Counted from the first letter of the stretch, positions 33,481-42,537 are shown. The stretch is 60,417 nt of DNA from Oscillospiraceae bacterium (GCA_024691985.1 JAILNC010000085.1:1-60417), one strand, 5' to 3'. The notes: generated by a model from the sequence alone, not told the origin. A program made the numbers and translations.

Positions 33481-33514
33481 GATAAATAGCTATCAGTACT
33501 CTTGGAGGCGCAGC

Positions 33515-35122
33515 ATGGTAAACCCGGTGTTTGAGCCCGAGAAAGCGTTGGGCGCAAAGCTTACACAGATGGACAGACAGGAGCTGTGCTCCTTCGTGTC
33601 GGCGCTGTGCCGCGCGGTCGTGAACGAGGTCGGCTCCCGCGGACGCCGCGGCGGGATCTATCCCGAGAATATCAGCACCGCCGCGGACGGCAGCATTGCC
33701 CTCGGCCCCGCGGGCAAGTCCCCCTGGGAGGGGCAGGAGCTCGACTTTGTGGCGCCGGAGCTGTACTGGAACGGCCAGCTCTCCGCCGCGTCGGACGTCT
33801 ACTCCGTCGGCATGCTGATGTACTACGCGCTCAGCGGCGGCAAGCTCCCGCTCGAGGACGAGGGCGAGGACGCCCAGCAGCGCCGCATGGCCGGCGGCAA
33901 TCCGCGCGCCCCCCAAAACGCCGGGAAGCGGCTCGGCGCGATCATCGAAAAATCCATCCGCTTCAAGGCCTCCGAGCGCTACCAGACGCTCGAGGAGCTG
34001 CGCGCCGTGGTCGACAGCTGCGTCAGGGATCTGTATCTCGGCGGCGTGTCGAGCGCCGAGGCCATCTTCAAAAAGGCCGCCGGCGAGCTGAGCGACGTGG
34101 AGCGGATGATGGTCGGCATCATCGACTGCGACGAAGACGAGGCCATCGCCTCGGCCGACGAGTTCCCCCTCGAGCCGCCCGAGGACGGCGTCAAGGTATA
34201 CAATCCCGCCCAGAAGGGCGGGCAGAAAGAGATCATCTCCGCCGCGCAGGCGCAGATGCTCTCCCAGAAGCTGCGGGGGGACTCCCCTCCCGCCGCTCCG
34301 AAGCGCAAGGCGGACGACGTGCTCACGCCCGTCACGCTCGAGCGCAGCAGCCCCGCGGTCCAGTACAAGCTGAAAACCGACCGAGAAAGGAAGATTGCTG
34401 AAGAGGTGAAAAAGCGCAGAAGAAGACCGCTCGCCGTCATACTGGTCCTGTGTGCGGTGCTGGTCATGGTGGCGATCATTATGAACGCCATGCTGAAGGA
34501 CTTTGAACAGGCGCGCTCCCAGACCGACAATCAGCTCGAGCCCGCCGGCGTCGACCCCTATTCCGCCACGATGGCCCCCACCGCGGACGATAACGGCTAT
34601 CCCATCTCGCAGGAGGACTTCGGCGCGCCGATGTCCGGGCCGAGCGTGACGATGGAGCCCGTCGAGATCCCCGAGATCGAGACGCCGAAGGAGCACGAGT
34701 ACAAGATCTTCAAGGACGACGTGAGCTGGACCGACGCCCAGAAGAAGTGCGAAGGCATGGGCGGCCATCTGGTCGTCATCGAGAACGCGGCGGAGCTGGA
34801 GCAGGTCATCGCGATGGCCGAGGCCGAAGGGATCAGCCGCGTCTGGATCGGCTGCCACCGCGGCGGCGACAGCTACGACGATCCCGAAAACCGTCCCTAC
34901 CTCTGGGAGGGCAAGGATCCGAGCTTCGAGGGCTACTTCCGCTGGGCCAAGGGCGAGCCGACCTATGTCGACAACGACGACACCGGCCGCCATGATGAGG
35001 ATTATATCATGCTGTGGGATCACAACGGCTGGGCCTACAACGACAACCGCGACGATCCCTGCCACGACTATCCCGAGTTCTATTCCGGCACGATGGGCTA
35101 CGTCTGTGAGTTCAACGACTGA
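33515..35122 (+). CDS. membrane pseudokinase with external C-type lectin domain
   Basis: 535 residues. Residues about 20-175 resemble only the C-lobe of a protein kinase: YPENIST near 49 (HRDxxxxN loop without His and Asp), no DFG, APELYW at 80, SDVYSVGMLMYYALSGG near 93 and a final RFKASERYQTLEEL. The glycine loop, ATP Lys and catalytic Asp are missing, so it should be inactive. A linker and basic stretch precede one membrane helix near 305-328. A Pro/Glu-rich stalk leads to a C-type lectin-like domain (about 395-535; WTDAQKKCEGMGGHLVVIENAAE ... WIGCHRGG ... GYVCEF). It is predicted to sense an external ligand and signal through a kinase-like scaffold. I know of no named system with this layout. 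Confidence 0.78.
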   Translation: MVNPVFEPEKALGAKLTQMDRQELCSFVSALCRAVVNEVGSRGRRGGIYPENISTAADGSIALGPAGKSPWEGQELDFVAPELYWNGQLSAASDVYSVGMLMYYALSGGKLPLEDEGEDAQQRRMAGGNPRAPQNAGKRLGAIIEKSIRFKASERYQTLEELRAVVDSCVRDLYLGGVSSAEAIFKKAAGELSDVERMMVGIIDCDEDEAIASADEFPLEPPEDGVKVYNPAQKGGQKEIISAAQAQMLSQKLRGDSPPAAPKRKADDVLTPVTLERSSPAVQYKLKTDRERKIAEEVKKRRRRPLAVILVLCAVLVMVAIIMNAMLKDFEQARSQTDNQLEPAGVDPYSATMAPTADDNGYPISQEDFGAPMSGPSVTMEPVEIPEIETPKEHEYKIFKDDVSWTDAQKKCEGMGGHLVVIENAAELEQVIAMAEAEGISRVWIGCHRGGDSYDDPENRPYLWEGKDPSFEGYFRWAKGEPTYVDNDDTGRHDEDYIMLWDHNGWAYNDNRDDPCHDYPEFYSGTMGYVCEFND

Positions 35123-35133
35123 CGCCGGGACAT

Positions 35134-35180
35134 AAAAGAAACTGCCTCAAAATGCGATGCATTTTGAGGCAGTTTCTTTT
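35134..35180. terminator. long perfect bidirectional terminator
   Basis: A 22-bp perfect stem (AAAAGAAACTGCCTC ... GAGGCAGTTTCTTTT) with a three-base loop. It serves the pseudokinase gene on the plus strand and the GG-leader gene on the minus strand. Confidence 0.92.
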
Positions 35181-35188
35181 GCTTTTTT

Positions 35189-35455
35189 TCAGAGCTCGAC
35201 GGCGCCGGTGTTCACAGAGCCGGTGACGCCGCATCTGCAGGCCGTCAAGGGCTTGCCGCATTTGGGGCAGCGCCTGACGCCGCCCTGCAGCGTGGTGGCC
35301 TGAAGGCCCGCGCCCGGGATCACGGTCTGCTCCAGCGTCACGCCGGTCGCCCCGCTGCCGGAGCCGCCGATCAGATAGTTCAGCGAGAAGCCGCCGATCA
35401 CCTGTCCCATTTCGTCGTCCGACAGGGCGATCTTATCCTGTTCCTTAAATGCCAT
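35189..35455 (-). CDS. small protein with double-glycine leader and Cys-rich tail
   Basis: 88 residues, with GGAGG 8 bp before ATG. The N-terminus LSDDEMGQVIGG (about 11-22) matches the double-glycine leader pattern of peptides exported by C39-peptidase ABC transporters. After the GG come a Gly/Ser/Thr-rich stretch and a zinc-ribbon-like CPKCGKPLTACRC near 63-75. It might be a secreted RiPP or bacteriocin-like precursor, or a small zinc protein with a leader-like start. No C39 transporter or modifying enzyme is adjacent. It is 52 bp downstream of the ATPase-HATPase gene, on the same strand. Confidence 0.6.
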   Translation of the reverse strand: MAFKEQDKIALSDDEMGQVIGGFSLNYLIGGSGSGATGVTLEQTVIPGAGLQATTLQGGVRRCPKCGKPLTACRCGVTGSVNTGAVEL

Positions 35456-35507
35456 CTTATGTTCCTCCGTTCAAAAGAAAGTTTATCATGTTGCCGTTCT
35501 TCACGCG

Positions 35508-36608
35508 TTATCCGCCTTCGGCCCTGATATGCAGGCGCAGCTGATTGGGCAGGGTATGCGCGTCGTCCCAGCTGTATTCCATTTCCGACTCCGTGCTCGT
35601 CAGCACCGCCAGCGCAAGCTCGTCGCCGCCCTGCGTCACATCCAGCTTCGGCCCGTTGTAGCGCACGGTCATCCACACGCTCTCCGCCTCCTCGGCGGAT
35701 TCGACGGTGATCTCCGCCTTCGGGTCGGTAAGTCTCGGCAGCAGCAGAACCTGGGTCAGCTCCTCAAAGGCCAGACGTACGCGCTGCGCCGTCTTGTACG
35801 GGATCTGGCTGCGGCTGCAGTATTGCTCGATCCGGCCGGCCATGGCGAGGAAGTCGAAGTCCCTGCCGCCGACGTCCAGCTCCAGCACCTTGAGCTTCCG
35901 CACGAAGCGGCGGGTCTTCTCCTTCTGCGGATCGTCGAAGATCTGCTCCGGCGTCCCTTCCTCGTAGATGCCGCCCTCGTCCATGTAGAAGACGCGGCTG
36001 CAGATCGCGCGGGCGAAGTTCATCTCGTGCGTGACGATCAGCATGGTCTTGCCGCTCTTCGCCAGGTCCCGGATGACGGCCTGCACCTCGCCCACCATGG
36101 TGGGGTCGAGGGCGCTGGTCGGCTCGTCCAGCAGGAGGATGTCCGGATCCATCGCCAGCGCCCGGGCGATGGCGACGCGCTGCTTCTGGCCGCCGGAGAG
36201 CTCGTCCGGGTAGTGCAGGGCCTTTTCGGCGAGGCCCACCGTGCGCAGCAGGCGCATGCCCTCGTCATAGGCCTCCTGCTTCGACCTGCCCAGCAGGTCC
36301 ATCGGGCCCAGCATGATGTTCTCGATCGCCGTCATGTGGCCGAAGAGGTTGAAGGACTGGAAGACCATGCCCATCCTCCGGCGCACCCGGCCGAGATCGC
36401 ATTCCGGGTCGGTGATCTCCTCATCGTCGATCCAGATGTGCCCCGCCGTCGGCTTTTCCAGCAGGTTCAGACAGCGCAGGAACGTGCTCTTGCCCGTTCC
36501 GGACGGGCCGATCACGGAGATCACGTCGCCGTCGTTGATGACGGCGTTCACGTCCCTGAGGGGCGTCGCCTCGGGGTAGGCCTTCTGCAAATGCTCGATC
36601 CTAAGCAT
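35508..36608 (-). CDS. GlnQ-type ABC ATPase fused to a HATPase-like domain
   Basis: 366 residues. Residues 1-240 are a polar-amino-acid ABC ATPase: Walker A GPSGTGKST, Q-loop VFQSFNLFGHMTAIEN, LSGGQKQR, ILLLDEPTSALDP. Residues about 262-366 (RIEQYCSRSQIPYKTAQRV, RLAFEELTQVLLLPRL) resemble the start of a GHKL/RsbW-type ATPase domain, although the N-box Asn is absent. GlnQ proteins normally end near 245 residues. The extra domain might bind nucleotide or regulate uptake. It overlaps the fused binding-permease gene by 8 bp. Confidence 0.82.
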   Translation of the reverse strand: MLRIEHLQKAYPEATPLRDVNAVINDGDVISVIGPSGTGKSTFLRCLNLLEKPTAGHIWIDDEEITDPECDLGRVRRRMGMVFQSFNLFGHMTAIENIMLGPMDLLGRSKQEAYDEGMRLLRTVGLAEKALHYPDELSGGQKQRVAIARALAMDPDILLLDEPTSALDPTMVGEVQAVIRDLAKSGKTMLIVTHEMNFARAICSRVFYMDEGGIYEEGTPEQIFDDPQKEKTRRFVRKLKVLELDVGGRDFDFLAMAGRIEQYCSRSQIPYKTAQRVRLAFEELTQVLLLPRLTDPKAEITVESAEEAESVWMTVRYNGPKLDVTQGGDELALAVLTSTESEMEYSWDDAHTLPNQLRLHIRAEGG

Positions 36609-38853
36609 CGGTCCTGACCCCCTTCAGAATGGTCTCGGGGCTGCGGCGCTTCGGATCGCAGCGCCGCTCGATCAGGCGGATCAGCACGCCGATCGCGCCC
36701 TCCAGCAGGAAGTAGATGACCGTCACCGCGATCAGCGGGAAGAAGGCCTCGTAGGTGCGGCTGCGCACGATGTCGCCCATCTTGGTCAGATCCTGCACGG
36801 CGATGTAGCCGACGATGGCCGTCGCCTTGAGCAGGGCCACGACCTCGCCCTTGAAGGCGGGCAGGATGTGGGGGACGGCCTGCGGCAGGATGATGCGGAA
36901 GAAGGTGCGCCGGTCGGAGAAGCCCAGGGCGGAGGCGGCCTCGTACTGCCCCCTGTCGACGGCGCCGACGCCGAGCTTCAGAAGGCCGAACACCGCCGCG
37001 CCGAAGGTGAGGCTCAGGCCGATCACGGCCACCGTGACGCCGCTGACGGACAGGCTGCCGAAGACGATGTAATACAGGATCATCAGCAGCACCACCGCGG
37101 GCATGCCCTGTACCAGCCAGGTGCAGAAGCGGGTGACCGCGTTGGCGACGGGGCTGCCGCTGCGGCAGAGCATGAAGGCGGCGAAGCCCAGCAGCGTCCC
37201 GAACAGCAGGGACAGGGCCGTGATCAGCAGCGTGTTCCCGACGCCCTGTACGAACAGCCGCCAGCGGTTCTCGCGCAGGAAGGTCTTTTCAAGACTGGAC
37301 ATGACGCCGCCCGCGCGTCCCGTCTTCGCCGCGTCCCGGGTCCTGAGCACCGCCATCAGGGTATTGCAGGGGTAAAAGGCTTCGGAGAAGTTGACGCTCT
37401 CCATGCGCTCCTCCGTGATGGAGAAGCAGGAAGCGGCGAAGTCCGCCTTGCCGCTCTGGACGGCGGGCAGGATGCCGTCGAAGGTCATGGGGACCAGCTC
37501 GAGGCCGTAGCCGCTGGCCAGGCAGAAGCGGGCCGCCATGTCGATCTCCAGGCCCACGATCTCCCCGTCCCGGTAGTACTCCATCGGCGCATAGGTGGGA
37601 TCGGTCGCCAGCCTGAGCACACCCCTCGGCGCGGAGGCATTGTCGAGCACGGGCATGGTCTTTTCGTCCTCGGGACGGTCCAGCCACTTGGTGATCAGTT
37701 CTTCCAGCTCTCCGCTCTCTCTGGCGGAGCGCAGCCACGCGTCCAGCTCCGCCTTGAGCGCCTCGCCCCTTTCGCCCTTGGGCAGCGCGATGGCGGTGTC
37801 GAAGCTGTCCAGCGGCTCGTCCAGAATCTCCACCGAGGGGTGCTCCGCCGCCACAAGCCGCAGCACGGGCTCGTCGCCGGGGAAGCCGTCGATCTTGCCG
37901 CCCTCCAGCGCGGCGGCCAGATCCGTATAGGTACCGAAATATTCAAACTGCACGTCGGGAAGCCGCGCCAGCACGATCTCGTCGAAGATGGTCCCGATCT
38001 GCACCCCGATGCGCCCGCCGTTGAGCGCGTCCATCGCGCTCGATCTCCGCGGCGCCTCGCCGCGTACCATGACGCCCAGCTTCTCTTCAAAGAGCACGTC
38101 GGAGAAGAGGAAGCTCTCGCGCCGCTCCGGGGTGGCGTGCAGGTTCGCCATGAGCACGTCCGCGTCGCCGCTGACGGCTGCAGCGAAGATGCTGCTGTAG
38201 TCGTAGACCCGGAAGCTCAGGTCCGCGCCCAGCCAGCGGGCGAAGCGGTAGGCCAGTTCGATATCGTAGCCGCAGAGGCGGTTGTCCTTGTAAAAGGTGT
38301 AGGGCGGCGAAATGCCGGAGGTGCCCACGGTCAGGTGCAGCGCCGGCTTTTCCGGCAGCTCGATCACAGGCATCTTCTCGTCCCCCTCGACCACCCAGCG
38401 CCGGAACATGTCGTCCAGCGTGCCGTCCGCGCGGGCCCCCGCGAGGAAGCGGTTGACCTGCTTTTCCAGATCCGGGATCTCGGATACGGGCGAAATGCCC
38501 AGGGCGATCTCCACCGTCTCGCCCAGGGTCTCGTCCAGCAGGTGCACGCCGCGCTGCCCGTTCTCGATGGACAGCTCCATCTGCCGCAGGTCGTAGATGA
38601 AGGCGTCGATCTTGCCGTGCGCCACGGCCTCGTAGCCCATGAACTTGTCGTCGAAGAAGGCCAGCCTGGCCTCGGGGAGCTCGGCGCGGACGGCGCGCTC
38701 GCCCGCGCTGCCGGGACTGATGCCGACCGTGACGTCACGGCTGTTGAGCTCCGCGACGGAGCGGATACCGTCCTCCGCGTATGCCGCGGGAAGGGCCAGC
38801 AGCGGCGCCGCCAGCAGGAGCAGCACGAGAAGGACCGCGATTTTCGATCTCAC
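36601..38853 (-). CDS. amino-acid ABC transporter, multiple binding modules fused to permease
   Basis: 750 residues. Signal/anchor segment 1-26. Residues about 30-158 match only the second half of a family 3 binding protein (YEAVAHGKIDAFIYDLRQ, GTLDDMFRRWV). Residues 168-390 are a full binding module (GTSGISPPYTFYKDNRLCGYDIELA). Residues 405-515 match only the first half (ATDPTYAPMEYYRDGEIVGLEIDMA ... SITEERMESVNFSEAFYP). From about 540 follows a HisM/GlnP permease with the EAA loop YEAASALGFSDRRTFFRIILPQA near 655. It is predicted to import a polar amino acid or related compound with the ATPase encoded next. Confidence 0.85.
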   Translation of the reverse strand: MRSKIAVLLVLLLLAAPLLALPAAYAEDGIRSVAELNSRDVTVGISPGSAGERAVRAELPEARLAFFDDKFMGYEAVAHGKIDAFIYDLRQMELSIENGQRGVHLLDETLGETVEIALGISPVSEIPDLEKQVNRFLAGARADGTLDDMFRRWVVEGDEKMPVIELPEKPALHLTVGTSGISPPYTFYKDNRLCGYDIELAYRFARWLGADLSFRVYDYSSIFAAAVSGDADVLMANLHATPERRESFLFSDVLFEEKLGVMVRGEAPRRSSAMDALNGGRIGVQIGTIFDEIVLARLPDVQFEYFGTYTDLAAALEGGKIDGFPGDEPVLRLVAAEHPSVEILDEPLDSFDTAIALPKGERGEALKAELDAWLRSARESGELEELITKWLDRPEDEKTMPVLDNASAPRGVLRLATDPTYAPMEYYRDGEIVGLEIDMAARFCLASGYGLELVPMTFDGILPAVQSGKADFAASCFSITEERMESVNFSEAFYPCNTLMAVLRTRDAAKTGRAGGVMSSLEKTFLRENRWRLFVQGVGNTLLITALSLLFGTLLGFAAFMLCRSGSPVANAVTRFCTWLVQGMPAVVLLMILYYIVFGSLSVSGVTVAVIGLSLTFGAAVFGLLKLGVGAVDRGQYEAASALGFSDRRTFFRIILPQAVPHILPAFKGEVVALLKATAIVGYIAVQDLTKMGDIVRSRTYEAFFPLIAVTVIYFLLEGAIGVLIRLIERRCDPKRRSPETILKGVRTDA

Positions 38854-38900
38854 GAGCGCGCCCCCCTTCCCGGCGTTTTGTCACCGTTATGATACCACAA

Positions 38901-38946
38901 ATCCCGGATGAAAAAAAGCCGGGTTTGGCTCTTTTTCATCCGGGAT
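38901..38946. terminator. bidirectional hairpin between the ABC and TRAP operons
   Basis: ATCCCGGATGAAAAA and TTTTTCATCCGGGAT form a perfect 15-bp stem. It terminates the leftward TAXI-TRAP operon, since it is upstream of the ABC gene. Confidence 0.8.
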
Positions 38947-38976
38947 CATGGGAAATGTTGTTCGCTTTCGCCTGCA

Positions 38977-41007
38977 TCAGGCCGCGGCGGCTTTTTTCGC
39001 GCGCAGGATCTGGAAGGCGACGACGCCGCCCACGAGCAGCAGGCCTGCCAGGTCGGTGGCGACGCCCGGGTAGATCAGCAGCAGACCGCCGACCGCGGAG
39101 GCGATGCGCAGCGGCGCGGACAGCGTGCCGCGGTAGAAGCCCTCGAGCGCCATGGACAGGCCGAACATGCCGGCAAGCGAGGTGACGATGATGGACACGA
39201 CCTCGACCACGGTGGTGTCGACAAAGACCATGGCGGGATTGAGCGCGAGCATGTAGGGGATGATGAAGGCGGCGATGGCGAGCTTCGTCGCGTTCACGCC
39301 GGTCTTCATGGGGCTGGCGTGCGCGATGGCCGAGCCCGCGTAAGCCGCGAGCGCGACCGGCGGGGTGATGTCCGCCACGATGCCGAAGTAGAACACGAAC
39401 ATGTGCGCCGCGATGCTCGGGATACCCATGCGGATCAGCACGGGGGCGCAGGTCGTGGCCATGATGACGTAGTTGGCGGTGGTCGGCACGCCCATGCCGA
39501 GGATGATGCAGGTCAGCATCGTCAGAAACAGCGCCACGATCTTGTACCCGCCCGAGGCCCCGATGATCAGGGAGATCAGGGACGAGCCGATGCCGGTGGT
39601 GGTGATGACGCAGGCGATGACGCCCGCCACCGCGCAGGCCACGCCCACGGTGAGCGTGCTCTTGGCGCCGTTTTCCAGCGCGTCGATGAAGCGGGAGAAG
39701 TCGATGCGGTAGCCCACGTCCTCGTGGAAGACGATGCGGATGATGCGGGTCTCCCTGTGGACCATGCTGACGGCCACGGCGAGGGCGGTGGCGGCGATGG
39801 CCGCGAAGGCCATGGTGCGGGTCATCAGGAAGTAGACCAGCGCAACCAGCGGCAGGAGCAGGAAGCCGTTGCGCAGGAAAAGCGGCCAGAACAGCGGCAG
39901 CTTCTCGCGCGGGATGCCGGTGAGGTTGTTCTTTCTCGCCTCGAGATGCACCATGATGAAGATGCCCGCGAAGTACTGCACCGCCGGCAGGATCGCGCGC
40001 AGGGCGATATAGCCGTAGCTCACGGTCACGTTCGGCATGGTGACGTATTCCACCATCAGGAAGGCAGCCGCGCCCATGATGGGGGGCATGATCTGGCCGC
40101 CGGTGGAGGCCGCGGCCTCGACGGCGCCCGCGAACTCCGGCTTGTAGCCGGTCTTCTTCATCATCGGGATCGTCACGGAGCCGGTGGTCACGGTGTTGCC
40201 GACCGAGGAGCCGGACACCATGCCGCACAGGGCCGAGGAGATGACCGCGACCTTGGCCGGGCCGCCCGAGGACGCGCCCGCGATGGAATTGGCAAGCTCG
40301 ATGAAGAACTGGGTGATGCCCGTCTTTTCCAGAAACGCGCCGAAGATGACGAAGAGCACGATGAAGTTCAGGCAGGCGCGGATGGGCGTGCCGATGATGC
40401 CGTCCGCCGTGTAGAAGAGGTTGTACACGTTCATCTGCAGGGACTTCTGCGTCATGGCGTACACGATGAAAACCGAGGCCACGATCACGATGGGCAGACC
40501 CACCGCGCGGCGGCAGGCCTCCAGCGTGACGAGGATGCCGATCACGCCCAGCACGACCTCAAGCTTCGTCAGCATGATGCCGCGGTTGATGATCGCGCGG
40601 TAGTTGATCACAAAATAGAGATAGGCCGCGACCCCCAGCGCCATCAGCACGATGTCGTACCAGGGGATGAAGTTGACCTTCTTCGGCTGACGGCGGCTGA
40701 CGGGGAAGTTCAGGAAGACAAGCAGCACGATCATCCCGACGAAGGATGCGCGCTCCATGCGGATCTCGCCCGGATAGAAGAGCAGGAAGACGGAATAGAG
40801 GGAAAACAGCACAAAGAGCAGGCGCACGATGCGGCGCGTTTTCCCCTTGTAGACACGGACGTTCGCCTCGCGGTCATACTTTTCCAGCACGGCGGTCGTA
40901 TTCGCTTCGATCTCCTCGGGCGTTTCGCCGAAGTCGTCCTTCGCGATCAGCTCCTCGTCGTGAAGCTCCTGCTTGGTTTTTTTGTAGTCTTTTTCAAATT
41001 CAGGCAT
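38977..41007 (-). CDS. TRAP transporter fused permease (TAXI type)
   Basis: 676 residues with many membrane segments. A cytoplasmic N-terminal stretch (1-55) is followed by four helices equivalent to the small DctQ subunit and then the large DctM-like part. GMVSGSSVGNTVTTGSVTIPMM near 270 and GMGVPTTANYVIMATTCAP near 500 are the hallmarks of DctM inverted repeats. It takes up substrates delivered by the TAXI binding protein using an ion gradient. Gene order binding protein, DUF1850, permease is the usual TAXI-TRAP arrangement. Confidence 0.94.
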   Translation of the reverse strand: MPEFEKDYKKTKQELHDEELIAKDDFGETPEEIEANTTAVLEKYDREANVRVYKGKTRRIVRLLFVLFSLYSVFLLFYPGEIRMERASFVGMIVLLVFLNFPVSRRQPKKVNFIPWYDIVLMALGVAAYLYFVINYRAIINRGIMLTKLEVVLGVIGILVTLEACRRAVGLPIVIVASVFIVYAMTQKSLQMNVYNLFYTADGIIGTPIRACLNFIVLFVIFGAFLEKTGITQFFIELANSIAGASSGGPAKVAVISSALCGMVSGSSVGNTVTTGSVTIPMMKKTGYKPEFAGAVEAAASTGGQIMPPIMGAAAFLMVEYVTMPNVTVSYGYIALRAILPAVQYFAGIFIMVHLEARKNNLTGIPREKLPLFWPLFLRNGFLLLPLVALVYFLMTRTMAFAAIAATALAVAVSMVHRETRIIRIVFHEDVGYRIDFSRFIDALENGAKSTLTVGVACAVAGVIACVITTTGIGSSLISLIIGASGGYKIVALFLTMLTCIILGMGVPTTANYVIMATTCAPVLIRMGIPSIAAHMFVFYFGIVADITPPVALAAYAGSAIAHASPMKTGVNATKLAIAAFIIPYMLALNPAMVFVDTTVVEVVSIIVTSLAGMFGLSMALEGFYRGTLSAPLRIASAVGGLLLIYPGVATDLAGLLLVGGVVAFQILRAKKAAAA

Positions 41008-41019
41008 GTGTGTTGCTCC

Positions 41020-41499
41020 TTACCGTATGGAAAAGTGGACTTTCGCGTTTTTGCCGCAGAGCTCGTTGAGGACGATGCGGCGGTCGCCGATTTTGAGGAT
41101 GTGGTCGTAGACCGTGCCGACGACGTAGTTGAGATCGTCCATGCGCATCTCGATGTTGGAGAGGATCATCTCCCCGTCGTCGCCGTAGCTGAGCTGCCAC
41201 GAGGGGTCCAGCTCCTCGGCCACGCCCGCGCCGAAGCTGTAGTAGACGCAGCCGGTCAGCCAGATCTCACCGCCGCGGCGCTCGTAGATCTCCGTCACGT
41301 CGCTCTTGTTGACCGAGTGGCGGAAGGTGACGGAGAAGCTCTCCCCGTCCTTGAGAGGCAGGCGGGCGTAGACATGGCCGGTGTCCTGGTTCGAGAGGAC
41401 GAGGCCGGGGCCCTGCGTATAGGGGAACACGAACAGGGCAACCGCAGCGATCACAAGGATCGCCGCGGCTGCCAGCATGATTTTATGCGTGGACTTCAA
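41020..41499 (-). CDS. DUF1850 membrane-anchored protein of the TAXI-TRAP operon
   Basis: 159 residues: one N-terminal helix (about 7-27) and an external beta-rich domain with FSVTFRHSVNKSDVTEIYE near 55 and the TGCVYYSFGAGVAEEL region, typical of DUF1850. The family is nearly always found beside TAXI-type TRAP genes; its role is unknown. It lies between the binding protein and the permease, 10-12 bp from each. Confidence 0.88.
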   Translation of the reverse strand: MKSTHKIMLAAAAILVIAAVALFVFPYTQGPGLVLSNQDTGHVYARLPLKDGESFSVTFRHSVNKSDVTEIYERRGGEIWLTGCVYYSFGAGVAEELDPSWQLSYGDDGEMILSNIEMRMDDLNYVVGTVYDHILKIGDRRIVLNELCGKNAKVHFSIR

Positions 41500-41509
41500 G
41501 GCGCTGCCC

Positions 41510-42460
41510 TTACATCAAGCCCTTTTCCTTATAGAACTTCACGGCGCCGTCGTGCCAGGGGATGGACACGCCGGAGACGGCGGTGTTCAGGTCAAGCTCG
41601 TTGCCCTTGGCATGGCCCGCGGTGATGTCGGCCTTGTAGTCGAACAGGCCCTTGACGAAGAGGTAGACCACATCGCTGGGAACCTTGTTGGAGGCGACGA
41701 TGGTGGCCATGACCGCCACGGCGGGGACGTCGTTCGCCACGGGGCTGTAGGTGCCGCCGGGGATCTTGCCGTAGTAGTAGAAGCCGTAGTCGGCCTTGAG
41801 GGCGTCGGCATGCGCGTCGTCGACGGGCAGGAGGTTGAAGTCAAAGCTGGTGGCCAGCTCCGTGATGGCGGTGGTGGGATAGCCCGCGACGACGAAGGCG
41901 GCGTCGATGGTGCCGTTCTTCAGGGAGTCGGCGGAGTCGGCAAAGCTCTGGTTGGAGACCTTGATGTCGTCAAAGCTCATGCCGTAGGCCGCAAGGATCT
42001 GCTTGGCGTTGAACTCGGTGCCGCTGCCGGCGTCGCCGACGGAGACGTTCTTGCCGCGCAGCTGGTCAATGGAGGTGATGTCCTTCTTGGCGACGATCTG
42101 CACATACTCGGGGTAGCAGGAGCACACCGCGGAGAAGCTGGTGATGGGGTCGCTGCCGGAGAAGAGATCGGTGCCGGTGTAGGCGTAGTACATGACGTCG
42201 TTCTGCACGATGGCGATGTCGGCCTGGCCGGCCTCAAGCATCTGGATGTTGGCCTTGGACGCGCCGGTGGACTCGACATTGATGTTCAGCGTGCCCTTGT
42301 ACTTCTCGTTGAGGACGTTGGCGATCACGCCGCTGAAGCCGTAGTAGGTGCCGGAGGTGCCGCCGGTGGCGTAGGTGAGCTTGGTCTCGGACTTGCCGCC
42401 GCAGGCGCACAGGGCAAACACCATGGTCAGGGCGAGCAGAAATGCAATGACTTTTTTCAT
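41510..42460 (-). CDS. TAXI-family TRAP solute-binding lipoprotein
   Basis: 316 residues from the ATG at 42460 (GGAGG 8 bp upstream). Lipoprotein signal with lipobox LCAC near residue 17. TYATGGTSGTYYGFSGVIANVLNE is the defining N-terminal motif of the TAXI family, and DIAIVQNDVMYYAYTG and GDAGSGTEFNAKQIL follow. TAXI proteins bind glutamate, 2-oxoglutarate or other anions where tested; the ligand is unknown here. First gene of the leftward operon, expression of which is probably controlled by the divergent LysR regulator. Confidence 0.93.
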   Translation of the reverse strand: MKKVIAFLLALTMVFALCACGGKSETKLTYATGGTSGTYYGFSGVIANVLNEKYKGTLNINVESTGASKANIQMLEAGQADIAIVQNDVMYYAYTGTDLFSGSDPITSFSAVCSCYPEYVQIVAKKDITSIDQLRGKNVSVGDAGSGTEFNAKQILAAYGMSFDDIKVSNQSFADSADSLKNGTIDAAFVVAGYPTTAITELATSFDFNLLPVDDAHADALKADYGFYYYGKIPGGTYSPVANDVPAVAVMATIVASNKVPSDVVYLFVKGLFDYKADITAGHAKGNELDLNTAVSGVSIPWHDGAVKFYKEKGLM

Positions 42461-42537
42461 GTTGGGTTCCTCCATCCCGAATGATTCTTCTTTATTAACG
42501 GCGAAAAATTTTTTCAGAAAAAACTTGTTTTACGCCT

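Noticed and set aside
38908-41625. Very long open frames antisense to real genes, e.g. a 905-codon frame here and 700-870-codon frames at 2145-4298 and 19904-22528
   Set aside because: They are His/Asp/Gly/Arg-rich translations of the opposite strand of the TRAP permease, PepF and the Clp ATPase, a known artefact of high-GC DNA. They lack ribosome sites and family motifs.
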